A DNA stretch of 17,168 nt, from contig JBBPYC010000084.1 of the NCBI GenBank assembly GCA_038200275.1, positions 1 to 17,168 of the forward strand, written 5' to 3'. This stretch comes from JBBPYC01 sp038200275 (lineage in GTDB: Bacteria > Pseudomonadota > Gammaproteobacteria > Burkholderiales > Burkholderiaceae_C). The notes under the pieces were generated by a model. It worked only from the letters and a program-made list of their open reading frames with translations, was not told where the DNA came from and ran no database searches. Both the position numbers and the translations under genes were made by a program. How positions within the stretch are numbered: the stretch's first letter is position 1; every line of letters begins with the position of its first letter. Below, piece after piece: positions 1 to 6,491 of this stretch.

Positions 1-139
1 AGCCTTTGGCTTCGCCACCAAACTTGGCCGCCAGCACCGTGGTAATGGCCGCCGTCAACGTGGTCTTGCCGTGGTCCACGTGACCAATCGTGCCCACGTT
101 TACGTGCGGCTTGCTGCGGCTGAACTTTTCTTTTCCCAT
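1..139 (-). CDS. tuf: Elongation factor Tu, N-terminal part (runs off the window's left edge)
   Basis: EF-Tu is the GTPase that carries aminoacyl-tRNA to the ribosomal A site. Only the first 46 codons are in the window. They begin MGKEKFSRSKPHVNVGTIGH and include the P-loop GHVDHGKT at residues 19-26, which binds the GTP phosphates; this is close to identical to bacterial EF-Tu. The ATG at 139-137 follows purine-rich AAAGAG/AAAGAA. The gene lies 55 bases downstream of tRNA-Thr with no terminator between them, so it is probably cotranscribed with the three tRNAs, as in the classical tyr-gly-thr tRNA-tufB unit. A second tuf gene, in the same orientation, ends at 17028. The two fragments cover different parts of the protein, so their identity cannot be compared here. 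Confidence 0.97.
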   Translation of the reverse strand, partial: MGKEKFSRSKPHVNVGTIGHVDHGKTTLTAAITTVLAAKFGGEAKG

Positions 140-194
140 TTCTTTGACTCTTTAGATAAAAAGGATCAACAACGAATCCGAATACAAAATCTGG

Positions 195-269
<75 letters not shown>

Positions 270-376
270 AAAATCGTGCTGGAAAGGCCAGTCGCCTCAG
301 CAACTGAACTGTCCGGCAGGATCTCCTCGAATGACAACCAATCTGGTTGCAAAGCATCCGAAGATGCATCAATTCC

Positions 377-450
377 TGGAGCGGGAGACGGGAATCGAAC
401 CCGCGTCATTAGCTTGGAAGGCTAGGGTTCTGCCATTGAACTACTCCCGC
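377..450 (-). tRNA. tRNA-Gly (anticodon TCC)
   Basis: This is a 74-base cloverleaf on the minus strand with encoded CCA. The acceptor arms are GCGGGAG and CTCCCGC. The anticodon loop is CTTCCAA (anticodon TCC, reading GGA/GGG), and the T loop contains GGTTCGATTCC. It is the middle gene of the Tyr-Gly-Thr trio; the gap to tRNA-Thr is about 107 bases and to tRNA-Tyr about 52 bases. Confidence 0.97.
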
Positions 451-502
451 CTGAGGCAACGAGCACAACGGGCGATCGGCACGCTTCCTGAAACGATCTC
501 GC

Positions 503-588
503 TGGTGGAGGAGGCTGGATTCGAACCAGCGTAGGCGTAAGCCAACAGATTTACAGTCTGCCCCCTTTAGCCACTCGGGCACCCCTCC
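503..588 (-). tRNA. tRNA-Tyr (anticodon GTA)
   Basis: This is an 86-base class II tRNA on the minus strand with a long variable arm and encoded CCA. The 5' acceptor arm GGAGGGG pairs with CTCCTCC with one G-T wobble. The anticodon loop CTGTAAA gives anticodon GTA, and the T arm contains GGTTCGAATCC. It is first in the tRNA-tuf unit: its 5' end lies 12 bases after a TATAAT box at 601-606. Confidence 0.97.
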
Positions 589-600
589 AGCGAACCTGGA

Positions 601-606
601 ATTATA
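601..606 (-). promoter_or_regulatory. -10 box of the tRNA-Tyr/Gly/Thr-tuf promoter
   Basis: The minus strand reads a perfect TATAAT here, preceded by GC. The mature 5' end of tRNA-Tyr is at 588, so the start point would fall about 7 bases upstream of the tRNA. No good -35 match lies at 16-18 bases (best sequences are GCCTAG/AGCCTA). The stretch further upstream (622-641) holds a short CCTAG/CTAGG inverted repeat. The rest of 607-745, up to the end of ung, shows nothing else I can name. Confidence 0.65.
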
Positions 607-745
607 GCGCGATTTTCCGGACCTAGGCTCAGTTCTCTAGGCAAGCCCGTTGCGCGGCTCAGTGCTTGCGGGCCATCGAACTGCAAACATACGCCTGTAA
701 GTGCATCCCAATGCCGGCGTTCTGCAGCGCACTGCAGCTTGAGAC

Positions 746-1492
746 TCAGGTGCTGCCATACCCCGCCAGATCGCGTTTGGCCGCCGGCCCACCTTGCTCT
801 TCTCGAAACTGCCGCGCTGCGCTGAAGTGGCCGCAGCCGATAAACGGCAGCGGCGGCCGGTTCGCCGACAGTGGCGACGGATGGTTGGCAATCAGCACGC
901 AATGTCGCTCGGTATCGATCAGGGCCTGTTTGCTCTGTGCATGCGCTCCCCACAGCATGAACACCACCGGCCGCTTACTGGCTGCAACATGGCCAATCAC
1001 CGCATCGGTCAGAGTCTCCCAGCCGTGGCCGGCGTGACTTGCGGCTTTGCCTTCCTCAACCGTGAGACAGGTATTGAGCAGCAACATGCCCCCTTCGGCC
1101 CACCGCACCAGACTGCCACCAGGGTTTGGAAATGCAGGCGGTGGTCGGCCCAGGTCGCGTTCGATCTCCTTGAAGATGTTGCGCAGCGACGGGGGCAGCG
1201 CCACACCCGGCGCGACCGAGAAAGCAAGGCCTTCGCCCTGCCCACGGCCGTGATAAGGGTCTTGCCCAAGAATCACGATACGCACCGATTCGGGCGGTGT
1301 CAACTCAAGCGCACGCAGCGGCCGCGGCGGAAAGATCACCGCATCTGCTTCGAGCCGGGACTGCAAGAACGCCAGCAGCGCAACGCCGGTCAGCGACGCG
1401 AAAAAATGGTCAGTCAGCGGTTGCCAGCCAACCGCCACGGGCCAATCGCGCGGGTCTGCACTTCGCAGTTGATCGACCGCACCAACGCTCAC
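746..1492 (-). CDS. ung: Uracil-DNA glycosylase
   Basis: Removes uracil from DNA to start base-excision repair. The 248-residue protein carries all family 1 UDG signatures: GQDPYHG at 76-82 (with the catalytic Asp at 78 and His at 81), the LLLN uracil-binding strand ending at Asn140, and HPSPLS at 204-209 (His204, the second catalytic histidine). It is about 20 residues longer than the E. coli enzyme, at both ends. The start codon is GTG and overlaps the trpC stop as GTGA (1489-1492), so translation is probably coupled to trpC. It is the last gene of the trpG-ltaE-trpD-trpC-ung series. A repair gene in a tryptophan cluster is likely positional rather than functional. No clear terminator was found downstream. 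Confidence 0.97.
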   Translation of the reverse strand: MSVGAVDQLRSADPRDWPVAVGWQPLTDHFFASLTGVALLAFLQSRLEADAVIFPPRPLRALELTPPESVRIVILGQDPYHGRGQGEGLAFSVAPGVALPPSLRNIFKEIERDLGRPPPAFPNPGGSLVRWAEGGMLLLNTCLTVEEGKAASHAGHGWETLTDAVIGHVAASKRPVVFMLWGAHAQSKQALIDTERHCVLIANHPSPLSANRPPLPFIGCGHFSAARQFREEQGGPAAKRDLAGYGST

Positions 1493-2280
1493 TGCGCAAA
1501 CAACTTGGCAAGCGCCACACCAGGCTCATCGGCACGCACGAATGCCTCGCCGACCAGAAATGCGTTGACGCCAGCCGCTCGCAGACGAGCCACATCCTCG
1601 CGTTGTGCAATACCGCTTTCGGTGATCACGATGCGGTCCTGCGGCACTTCGGCGCGCAGCGTCAACGTGATGTTCAGGTCGACTTCGAAGCTGCTCAGAT
1701 CGCGATTGTTGATGCCGATCAGTGGTGTCTTGAGCTTGAGCGCGCGCTGCAGTTCGGCAGCGTCGTGCACTTCAGCCAGCACCGCCATGTCGAGGCTGCG
1801 GGCTATTCCCTCGAACTCCGCCATCTGCTCATCGTCCAGGCAGGCGGTGATCAGCAAGATGCAGTCAGCGCCCATCGCACGCGATTGATAGACCTGCCAT
1901 GCGTCGATGACGAAGTCCTTGCGCAGCACCGGCAGATCGCACGATGCGCGCGCTTGCTTCAGATGGTCGATCGCACCTTGGAAGAACTGCACATCGGTCA
2001 GCACCGACAGGCACGCCGCGCCGTGCTCGGCATAGCTTTGCGCGATGTCGGCAGCAATGAAATCAGGCCGCAGCAGGCCTTTTGAAGGACTGGCCTTCTT
2101 GACTTCGGCAATCACGGCGGCCTGGCCGGACGCGATCTTGCTGCGCAGCGCGCCGATGAAGTCGCGCGTGAGCACCCGGCTCTCGGCGTCTGCGCGCATC
2201 GCAACGAGCGGAACCTTGCTTTTGCCGGCAGCGACTTCGGTGCGTTTTACTTCGACGATTTTTTGCAGGATGTCGGACAT
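1489..2280 (-). CDS. trpC: Indole-3-glycerol phosphate synthase
   Basis: Catalyses ring closure of carboxyphenylaminodeoxyribulose phosphate to indole-3-glycerol phosphate, the fourth dedicated step of tryptophan synthesis. This is a monofunctional, single TIM-barrel protein of 263 residues with no TrpF domain. Visible signatures are EVKKASPSKG at 59-68 (catalytic Lys and substrate phosphate contact), LRKDF at 119-123 (second catalytic Lys), Glu170, INNRDL at 190-195, ESGI at 221-224 and GVNAFLVGEA at 237-246. It starts at ATG 21 bases after the trpD stop and overlaps ung by 4 bases at its end, so trpD-trpC-ung should be one transcript. Confidence 0.98.
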   Translation of the reverse strand: MSDILQKIVEVKRTEVAAGKSKVPLVAMRADAESRVLTRDFIGALRSKIASGQAAVIAEVKKASPSKGLLRPDFIAADIAQSYAEHGAACLSVLTDVQFFQGAIDHLKQARASCDLPVLRKDFVIDAWQVYQSRAMGADCILLITACLDDEQMAEFEGIARSLDMAVLAEVHDAAELQRALKLKTPLIGINNRDLSSFEVDLNITLTLRAEVPQDRIVITESGIAQREDVARLRAAGVNAFLVGEAFVRADEPGVALAKLFAQ

Positions 2281-2301
2281 GGGAGCTTGAATGGAAATGG
2301 A

Positions 2302-3333
2302 TCAGATCGATGCGGCACTTGTGGCAGCAACCAGTTGCTGGAGCTTGCCATGCGCGGCACCCGACTCGATGGCCGCACGCGCCTGTTCGATGCCGGCTGA
2401 AATCGAATCCGCAACTCCGGCTGCGTACAGTCCTACACCAGCGTTCAAGATCACGATGTCACGCGGCGCACCGGCTTCGTTGGCCAGCACGGACAGCAGC
2501 ATTGCTTTCGATTCTTCCACTGTCTCGACGCGCAAGCTGCGGTTGCTCGCCATCGCAAGGCCGAAGTCTTCCGGGTGAATCTCGTACTCTTTTATCTCGC
2601 CGCCTTTCAACTCGCCAACTTGCGTGGCTGCGCCCAGGCTGACCTCGTCCATGCCGTCCTTGCCGTAGACGACGACCGCATGCTCGGCGCCCAGCCGCTG
2701 CAGCGCACGCACCTGGATGCCGACCAAGTCCGGGTGAAACACGCCCATCAGGATATTCGGCGCATCGGCCGGATTGGTCAGCGGCCCGAGAATGTTGAAG
2801 ATCGTCTTGATGCCGAGCTCTTTTCTGACCGGCGCAATGTTTTTCATCGCGGGATGATGGTTCGGCGCGAACATGAAGCCGATGCCGACATCAGCGATGC
2901 ACTTCGCGATTTGCTCGGGCTTCAAGTTGATGCTCACCCCGAGCGCTTCGAGCACATCTGCGCTGCCTGACTTGCTCGACACGCTGCGCCCGCCGTGCTT
3001 GGACACCTTGGCACCGGCCGCGGCCATGGGAAACATCGAACACGTTGAGATGTTGAACGTGTGCGAGCCGTCGCCGCCGGTGCCGACGATGTCAACCAGA
3101 TGGGTGCGGTCGGCGACATGCACCTTGGTCGAGAACTCGCGCATCACTTGCGCGGCCGCGGTGATCTCGCCGATGGTTTCCTTCTTCACACGCAGGCCGG
3201 TGACAAGCGCGGCCATCAGCACCGACGAGCATTCCCCGCTCATGATGAGCCGCACGATCTGCAGCATCTCGTCATGAAAAATCTCACGGTGCTCGATGGT
3301 GCGCTGCAGCGCTTGTTGCGGTGTGATGGACAT
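2302..3333 (-). CDS. trpD: Anthranilate phosphoribosyltransferase
   Basis: Joins anthranilate to PRPP, the second step of tryptophan synthesis. The 343-residue protein is full length and unfused: there is no N-terminal glutaminase domain as in E. coli TrpGD, and trpG is a separate gene. The PRPP loop GTGGDGSHTFNIST occupies 84-97, with KSGSADVLEALG at 121-132 and IFNILGPLTNP at 178-188. The family motif usually read as KHGNR is KHGGR here (residues 112-116). The ATG at 3333 is preceded by AAAGAGA. The 128 bases between ltaE and trpD (3334-3461) contain no gene and no clear promoter or terminator. Confidence 0.98.
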   Translation of the reverse strand: MSITPQQALQRTIEHREIFHDEMLQIVRLIMSGECSSVLMAALVTGLRVKKETIGEITAAAQVMREFSTKVHVADRTHLVDIVGTGGDGSHTFNISTCSMFPMAAAGAKVSKHGGRSVSSKSGSADVLEALGVSINLKPEQIAKCIADVGIGFMFAPNHHPAMKNIAPVRKELGIKTIFNILGPLTNPADAPNILMGVFHPDLVGIQVRALQRLGAEHAVVVYGKDGMDEVSLGAATQVGELKGGEIKEYEIHPEDFGLAMASNRSLRVETVEESKAMLLSVLANEAGAPRDIVILNAGVGLYAAGVADSISAGIEQARAAIESGAAHGKLQQLVAATSAASI

Positions 3334-3461
3334 TTGGAAAATCTCTTTCTTGATGCGCCGGCGGGCGCGAATATGGGTACCAGCCGGGGATCAGCTTGTT
3401 CTCGCGCTCAGGCCGATCGGCGAGTCGATTGGCATCGGACGCAGAGCACCACGCATGTCAG

Positions 3462-4610
3462 TCAGGCCTCGAAAAACGCACGCACCGCCGCCACCGCGCG
3501 ATCGATGCCTGCTGCGTCGACATCGAGATGGGTAACGAAGCGAAGCCGGTACAGACCGGTCGCGAGCACGCCGTGCATTTTTAGATGATCGATCAGGCCT
3601 GCCGACCGCTCAGCAGCGTCGCCGGTCAGGTCAACGAAGACGATGTTGGTCTGCGGGGGCTCCACAGACATGCCGTCGATACCGGCCAAGCCCTGCGCCA
3701 GCCGACGCGCGAGCGCATGGTCGTCCGCAATCCGGTCGATGTGATGATCGAGCGCGTGCGACGCAGCGGCCGCAAGCAGGCCAGCCTGACGCATGCCGCC
3801 GCCGGCCATTTTTCGGATCCGGTGCGCGCGGGCGATGAAGTCCCGCGATCCGCACAGCGCCGAGCCGATCGGCGCACCAAGGCCTTTGCTGAAGCAGACG
3901 GATACGCTGTCGAAACAGGCGGCGATGCGGCGCGCTTCGCGTCGATGTGCATCGGATATCTTGCGCGTGCTTTGCTTGCTGCCCTGAGTTGCAGCCGTCT
4001 CGCCTTGCGCCTCTGCCGCACGGTCTGAGCCACCCGTCGCACGCTGGGCAGCCGCCTGCGCGACCGCTGCATTGAACAACCGCGCTCCGTCGAGGTGCCG
4101 CTGCAGGCCGCGCGCTTTCGCCAGATCGGTGGCTGCCTGCAGATAATCGAACGGCAACAATTTGCCGCCGAGCGTGTTCTCGAGCGCCAGCAGCCGGGTG
4201 CGTGCAAAGTGCGCATCGTCGGGCTTGATTGCAGCAGCGATTGCCTCGATCGGCAAACTGCCGTCGTACGCGTGCGCGATCGGCTGCGGCTGCACGCTGC
4301 CAAACACCGCCGCGCCGCCGCCTTCCCAGCGGTAGCAATGCGCCTGCTGGCCAACGAGGTATTCATCGCCGCGCTGGCAGTGCGCGAGGATTGCGCACAG
4401 GTTGCTCTGGGTGCCGGTCGGCACGAACAGCGCGGCTTCAAAGCCGAGCATGGAAGCAATTTTTTCCTGCAGCCCATTCACGCTCGGATCGGCAGCAAAC
4501 ACGTCGTCGCCAAGCGGCGCGGCAGCCATTGCAGCGCGCATCGCGAGCGTGGGCTGCGTGACCGTGTCGCTGCGTAGGTCGACGATCGGTTTTTCAGTCA
4601 AACCGGCCAC
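3462..4610 (-). CDS. ltaE: Low-specificity L-threonine aldolase (PLP enzyme)
   Basis: PLP-dependent enzyme that cleaves L-threonine/allo-threonine to glycine and acetaldehyde. The 382-residue protein shows VDLRSDTVT at 10-18, PTGTQSN at 64-70, HLDGARLFNAA at 172-182 (the PLP-binding Asp) and SKGLGAP at 241-247 (Lys242 is the expected Schiff-base lysine). Family members are usually about 330-350 residues. The excess is a polar insert near 186-228, between the Asp and Lys motifs, rich in Ala, Arg, Gln, Ser and Thr. The listed start is GTG; an in-frame TAA lies 6 bases upstream. A TTG at codon 4 has AGGTGG four bases before it and is an alternative start. The gene interrupts trpG and trpD, 80 bases after trpG; its link to tryptophan is not evident. 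Confidence 0.93.
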   Translation of the reverse strand: MAGLTEKPIVDLRSDTVTQPTLAMRAAMAAAPLGDDVFAADPSVNGLQEKIASMLGFEAALFVPTGTQSNLCAILAHCQRGDEYLVGQQAHCYRWEGGGAAVFGSVQPQPIAHAYDGSLPIEAIAAAIKPDDAHFARTRLLALENTLGGKLLPFDYLQAATDLAKARGLQRHLDGARLFNAAVAQAAAQRATGGSDRAAEAQGETAATQGSKQSTRKISDAHRREARRIAACFDSVSVCFSKGLGAPIGSALCGSRDFIARAHRIRKMAGGGMRQAGLLAAAASHALDHHIDRIADDHALARRLAQGLAGIDGMSVEPPQTNIVFVDLTGDAAERSAGLIDHLKMHGVLATGLYRLRFVTHLDVDAAGIDRAVAAVRAFFEA

Positions 4611-4660
4611 CTGCGCTTATGTCTGCTTCGTAGTTTGCTATCTTTTTCATAGAAAAAGCG
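4588..4660 (-). repeat. Degenerate intergenic repeat-like element at the start of ltaE
   Basis: The stretch is A+T-rich compared with its surroundings. Read on the minus strand it has a perfect inverted repeat CTTTTTC/GAAAAAG (4642-4658), then GATAGC, then ATAAGCGC, then GGTGGCCGGTTTGACTGAAA. The order of these blocks resembles an intergenic repeat I remember from Comamonadaceae genomes (GATAGC, a GCGCTTAT/ATAAGCGC pair, then a GAGGCC-TTTGACT-like tail). Here the left GCGCTTAT arm is lost. The assignment rests on memory. The first few codons of ltaE lie within the element. Confidence 0.4.
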
Positions 4661-4690
4661 TTAACTGCTGCCGCACAAATGCACCGAAAT

Positions 4691-5275
4691 TCACGCCAGA
4701 AAATTCTTCAGCATCGCGTGCCCATGCTCAGTCAGGATCGACTCGGGATGAAACTGCACGCCTTCGATCCGCACGTCGTGCGCGAAGCCGGTGTGGCGCA
4801 CCCCCATGATCTCGCCGTCGTCGGTCCAGGCGGTGGTCTCCAGCACATCGGGGCAGCTCGCACGTTCGATCGACAGCGAGTGATAGCGGTTGACTGTGAA
4901 GCGCTCCGGCAGTCCTGCGAATACACCGCTGCCCGTGGTGCGGATCTCGCTGGTCTTGCCGTGCATGAGTTGCTTCGCGCGCACGATGGTGCCGCCAAAC
5001 GCAACGCCGATCGCCTGATGCCCAAGGCAGACGCCGAGGATCGGCAACCGGCCCGCGAATGCGTTGATCGCTGCCACCGACACGCCCGCTTCTGCTGGGG
5101 AACATGGCCCAGGTGAGATCACTATGCGCATCACCCCGCTGTCGATGCGCTCCCCGATCTGCGCCACGTCGATCTCGTCGTTGCGCACCGTCTCAACCTC
5201 CGCGCCCAATTCACCGAAGTACTGCACCAGGTTGTAGGTGAAGCTGTCGTAGTTGTCGATCATCAACAGTTTCAT
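4691..5275 (-). CDS. trpG: Anthranilate synthase component II (glutamine amidotransferase)
   Basis: Supplies ammonia from glutamine to TrpE for anthranilate synthesis. It could also serve para-aminobenzoate synthesis, as the two glutaminases are closely related. The 194-residue class I glutaminase is complete: it begins MKLLMIDNYDSFTYNLVQYF, has the oxyanion element ISPGPCSP at 53-60, nucleophile Cys83 in GVCLGHQ (81-87) and His176/Glu178 in QFHPES (174-179). The ATG at 5275 has no good ribosome binding site. It is the first gene of the series. trpE is not upstream: the next gene over is on the other strand. The synthase large subunit must therefore be encoded outside the window. Confidence 0.96.
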   Translation of the reverse strand: MKLLMIDNYDSFTYNLVQYFGELGAEVETVRNDEIDVAQIGERIDSGVMRIVISPGPCSPAEAGVSVAAINAFAGRLPILGVCLGHQAIGVAFGGTIVRAKQLMHGKTSEIRTTGSGVFAGLPERFTVNRYHSLSIERASCPDVLETTAWTDDGEIMGVRHTGFAHDVRIEGVQFHPESILTEHGHAMLKNFLA

Positions 5276-5326
5276 ACGGCAACCGGGCGAAAAAGGAAAA
5301 AGGGAAAGAACAAAAATTGTTGCTCA

Positions 5327-5348
5327 GTCGGCCGGCGTGGCCGCCGAC
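5327..5348 (-). other. Hairpin in the trpG leader
   Basis: Arms GTCGGC and GCCGAC pair perfectly on either strand, with a 10-base loop. On the minus (trpG) strand it is followed by TGAGCAACAATTTTTGTT. The run of five T is too far from the stem for a textbook terminator. No leader peptide with tandem Trp codons was seen between 5276 and 5556, so a trp attenuator is not supported. Confidence 0.3.
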
Positions 5349-5445
5349 AGAAGAAGCGGATGCAACCGGTTTCCACAGGAAGCGGATGGCGTTCTGGGCT
5401 ACAGCAATTGCGTCCGCATTCGGCAGATTGCTGCATGATGAGGTC

Positions 5446-5451
5446 ATTGTA
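5446..5451 (-). promoter_or_regulatory. Possible -10 box for trpG
   Basis: The minus strand reads CCTACAATGA, matching TATAAT in five of six positions. It lies about 170 bases before the trpG start, in the only gap that could hold its promoter (5276-5556). No convincing -35 lies 16-18 bases upstream, so the call is weak. The gap otherwise holds the hairpin at 5327-5348 and pyrimidine-rich sequence. Confidence 0.3.
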
Positions 5452-5556
5452 GGACGCAGTGATTCGCGCGATCCCCTCGACGCAGCGGTTGCATCACACC
5501 CATTCGGTTGTCTGAATCAAGCCGGTTCTTGCCTTTTTTCCCACCCCACGCTTCGC

Positions 5557-5871
5557 ATGCTCAAACTCACCCAGGCGCCCAACATTGCGATCGCCACGCT
5601 GTGGGTCGATTTCCTGCGCGGTGCGGGCGTCGATGCGTCCCTGCAGCGCTACTACCTGGGTGCAGCAGCCGGCCACTTGCCGCCGGATCAGTGCCTGCCG
5701 GAGATCTGGATCCAGCATGACGAACAAGAGCAGCGTGCACGCACGCTGCTGGCCGAACTGGCCGAGGCCCCGCAGCGTTGTTGGCGGTGTGCGTGCGGTG
5801 AGCAGGTGGAAGGCGGCTTTGAGCAGTGCTGGCAATGCGGGCGCTGGATGCCGCCTGCGGCCGGCGCGTGA
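5557..5871 (+). CDS. DUF2007-like small protein with C-terminal cysteine cluster
   Basis: Function is unknown. The first about 65 residues (from MLKLTQAPNIAIATLWVDFL) look like the DUF2007 'putative signal-transducing' fold, a small ferredoxin-like domain also found next to or fused with regulators. Typical features are the 'A-N-x-x-x-A' opening and the PPDQCLPEIWIQ strand at 42-53. The C-terminal 30 residues contain Cys75, Cys78, Cys80, Cys91 and Cys94 in CWRCACGE and CWQCG, consistent with a zinc ribbon. The frame is open upstream to 5317, but the family-like sequence begins at this ATG, which gives 104 residues. No ribosome binding site is visible. It stands alone on the plus strand, divergent from trpG and convergent with yaeQ (39 bases apart). 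Confidence 0.75.
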   Translation: MLKLTQAPNIAIATLWVDFLRGAGVDASLQRYYLGAAAGHLPPDQCLPEIWIQHDEQEQRARTLLAELAEAPQRCWRCACGEQVEGGFEQCWQCGRWMPPAAGA

Positions 5872-5910
5872 CCGCGTCTGGAATCGGTCGGCCTTGAAAG
5901 AAGTGGTGCC

Positions 5911-6471
5911 CTACTTCCAGCGCTCGCACTCGAATTCCACGCTGGCGCTTTCGTTGCTGATGGTCAGCAATTGTTCTTGCACTGTCGCCTGCAGGTTCAT
6001 ACTGCGGGCGGCCAACGCGGCCAAGGCACGCGCCGCCGTGACCGGCACGCGGTAGACACTCAGGTTGGCCAGCCGCGCGACTTTGTTTTCGATGCCGCGC
6101 CACCAAAGCTCGGCCCCGTTGGAAAAGCAGTAGATCAACACCGCATCGGCTTTGCTGCAGGCTTTGGCGATCGGCTTTTCATCGGGCTGGCCCACTTCGA
6201 TCCACAGCCGCTTGCGGCCGGTGTAGTCGGTCAGCATCACGTCGGGCTCGTCGGGGCTCGACAGACCGGCGCCAAAGCCAAGCGTGCCGTCGCCGTTGCA
6301 CAAGTCGCGCAATTGGTAGGCGTTCAATGCCAATGCCGCGAGCCGCAGCATCATGCGTTCGTCGGTTTCGCTCGGGTGGCGCGCAAGCATCAACTGATGG
6401 TCCACGTAATGCTCGTGGTCGATGTCGGCCAGTTGCAGTGCGACCTTGAAGATGGTCGATTTGAGTGCCAT
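5911..6471 (-). CDS. yaeQ: YaeQ family protein (PD-(D/E)xK nuclease-like fold)
   Basis: A 186-residue member of the YaeQ family, whose known structure has a PD-(D/E)xK nuclease-like fold; its physiological substrate is not established. Family features seen are the opening MALKSTIFKVALQLADID, the strongly conserved LARHPSETDERMMLRL at 29-44, the acidic PDEPDV at 73-78, and WIEVGQPDEK at 90-99. The Asp78 and Glu92-x-Gly/Lys99 region would form the metal site. The end, LQATVQEQLLTIS, matches the family. The gene begins 20 bases after the purB stop on the same strand, so it is likely cotranscribed with purB. I see no ribosome binding site. Confidence 0.9.
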   Translation of the reverse strand: MALKSTIFKVALQLADIDHEHYVDHQLMLARHPSETDERMMLRLAALALNAYQLRDLCNGDGTLGFGAGLSSPDEPDVMLTDYTGRKRLWIEVGQPDEKPIAKACSKADAVLIYCFSNGAELWWRGIENKVARLANLSVYRVPVTAARALAALAARSMNLQATVQEQLLTISNESASVEFECERWK

Positions 6472-6491
6472 GAGGCAGCCGCGCGTTTTGG

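Noticed and set aside
641..673. Terminator after ung
   Set aside because: GCAAGC/GCTTGC and GCCCG/CGGGC arms exist but are arranged so that they cannot form one stem, and there is no T run.
794..2085. Long plus-strand open frames across ung and trpC
   Set aside because: They are antisense to well-identified enzymes, with odd composition and no family resemblance.
5276..5447. trp attenuator or leader peptide upstream of trpG
   Set aside because: No short frame with tandem Trp codons was found, and the hairpin at 5327-5348 is not followed directly by a T run.
5872..5920. Shared terminator between the DUF2007-like gene and yaeQ
   Set aside because: CTGGAA/TTCCAG and GAAGT/ACTTC repeats are present, but the stems are short and no T run follows on either strand.
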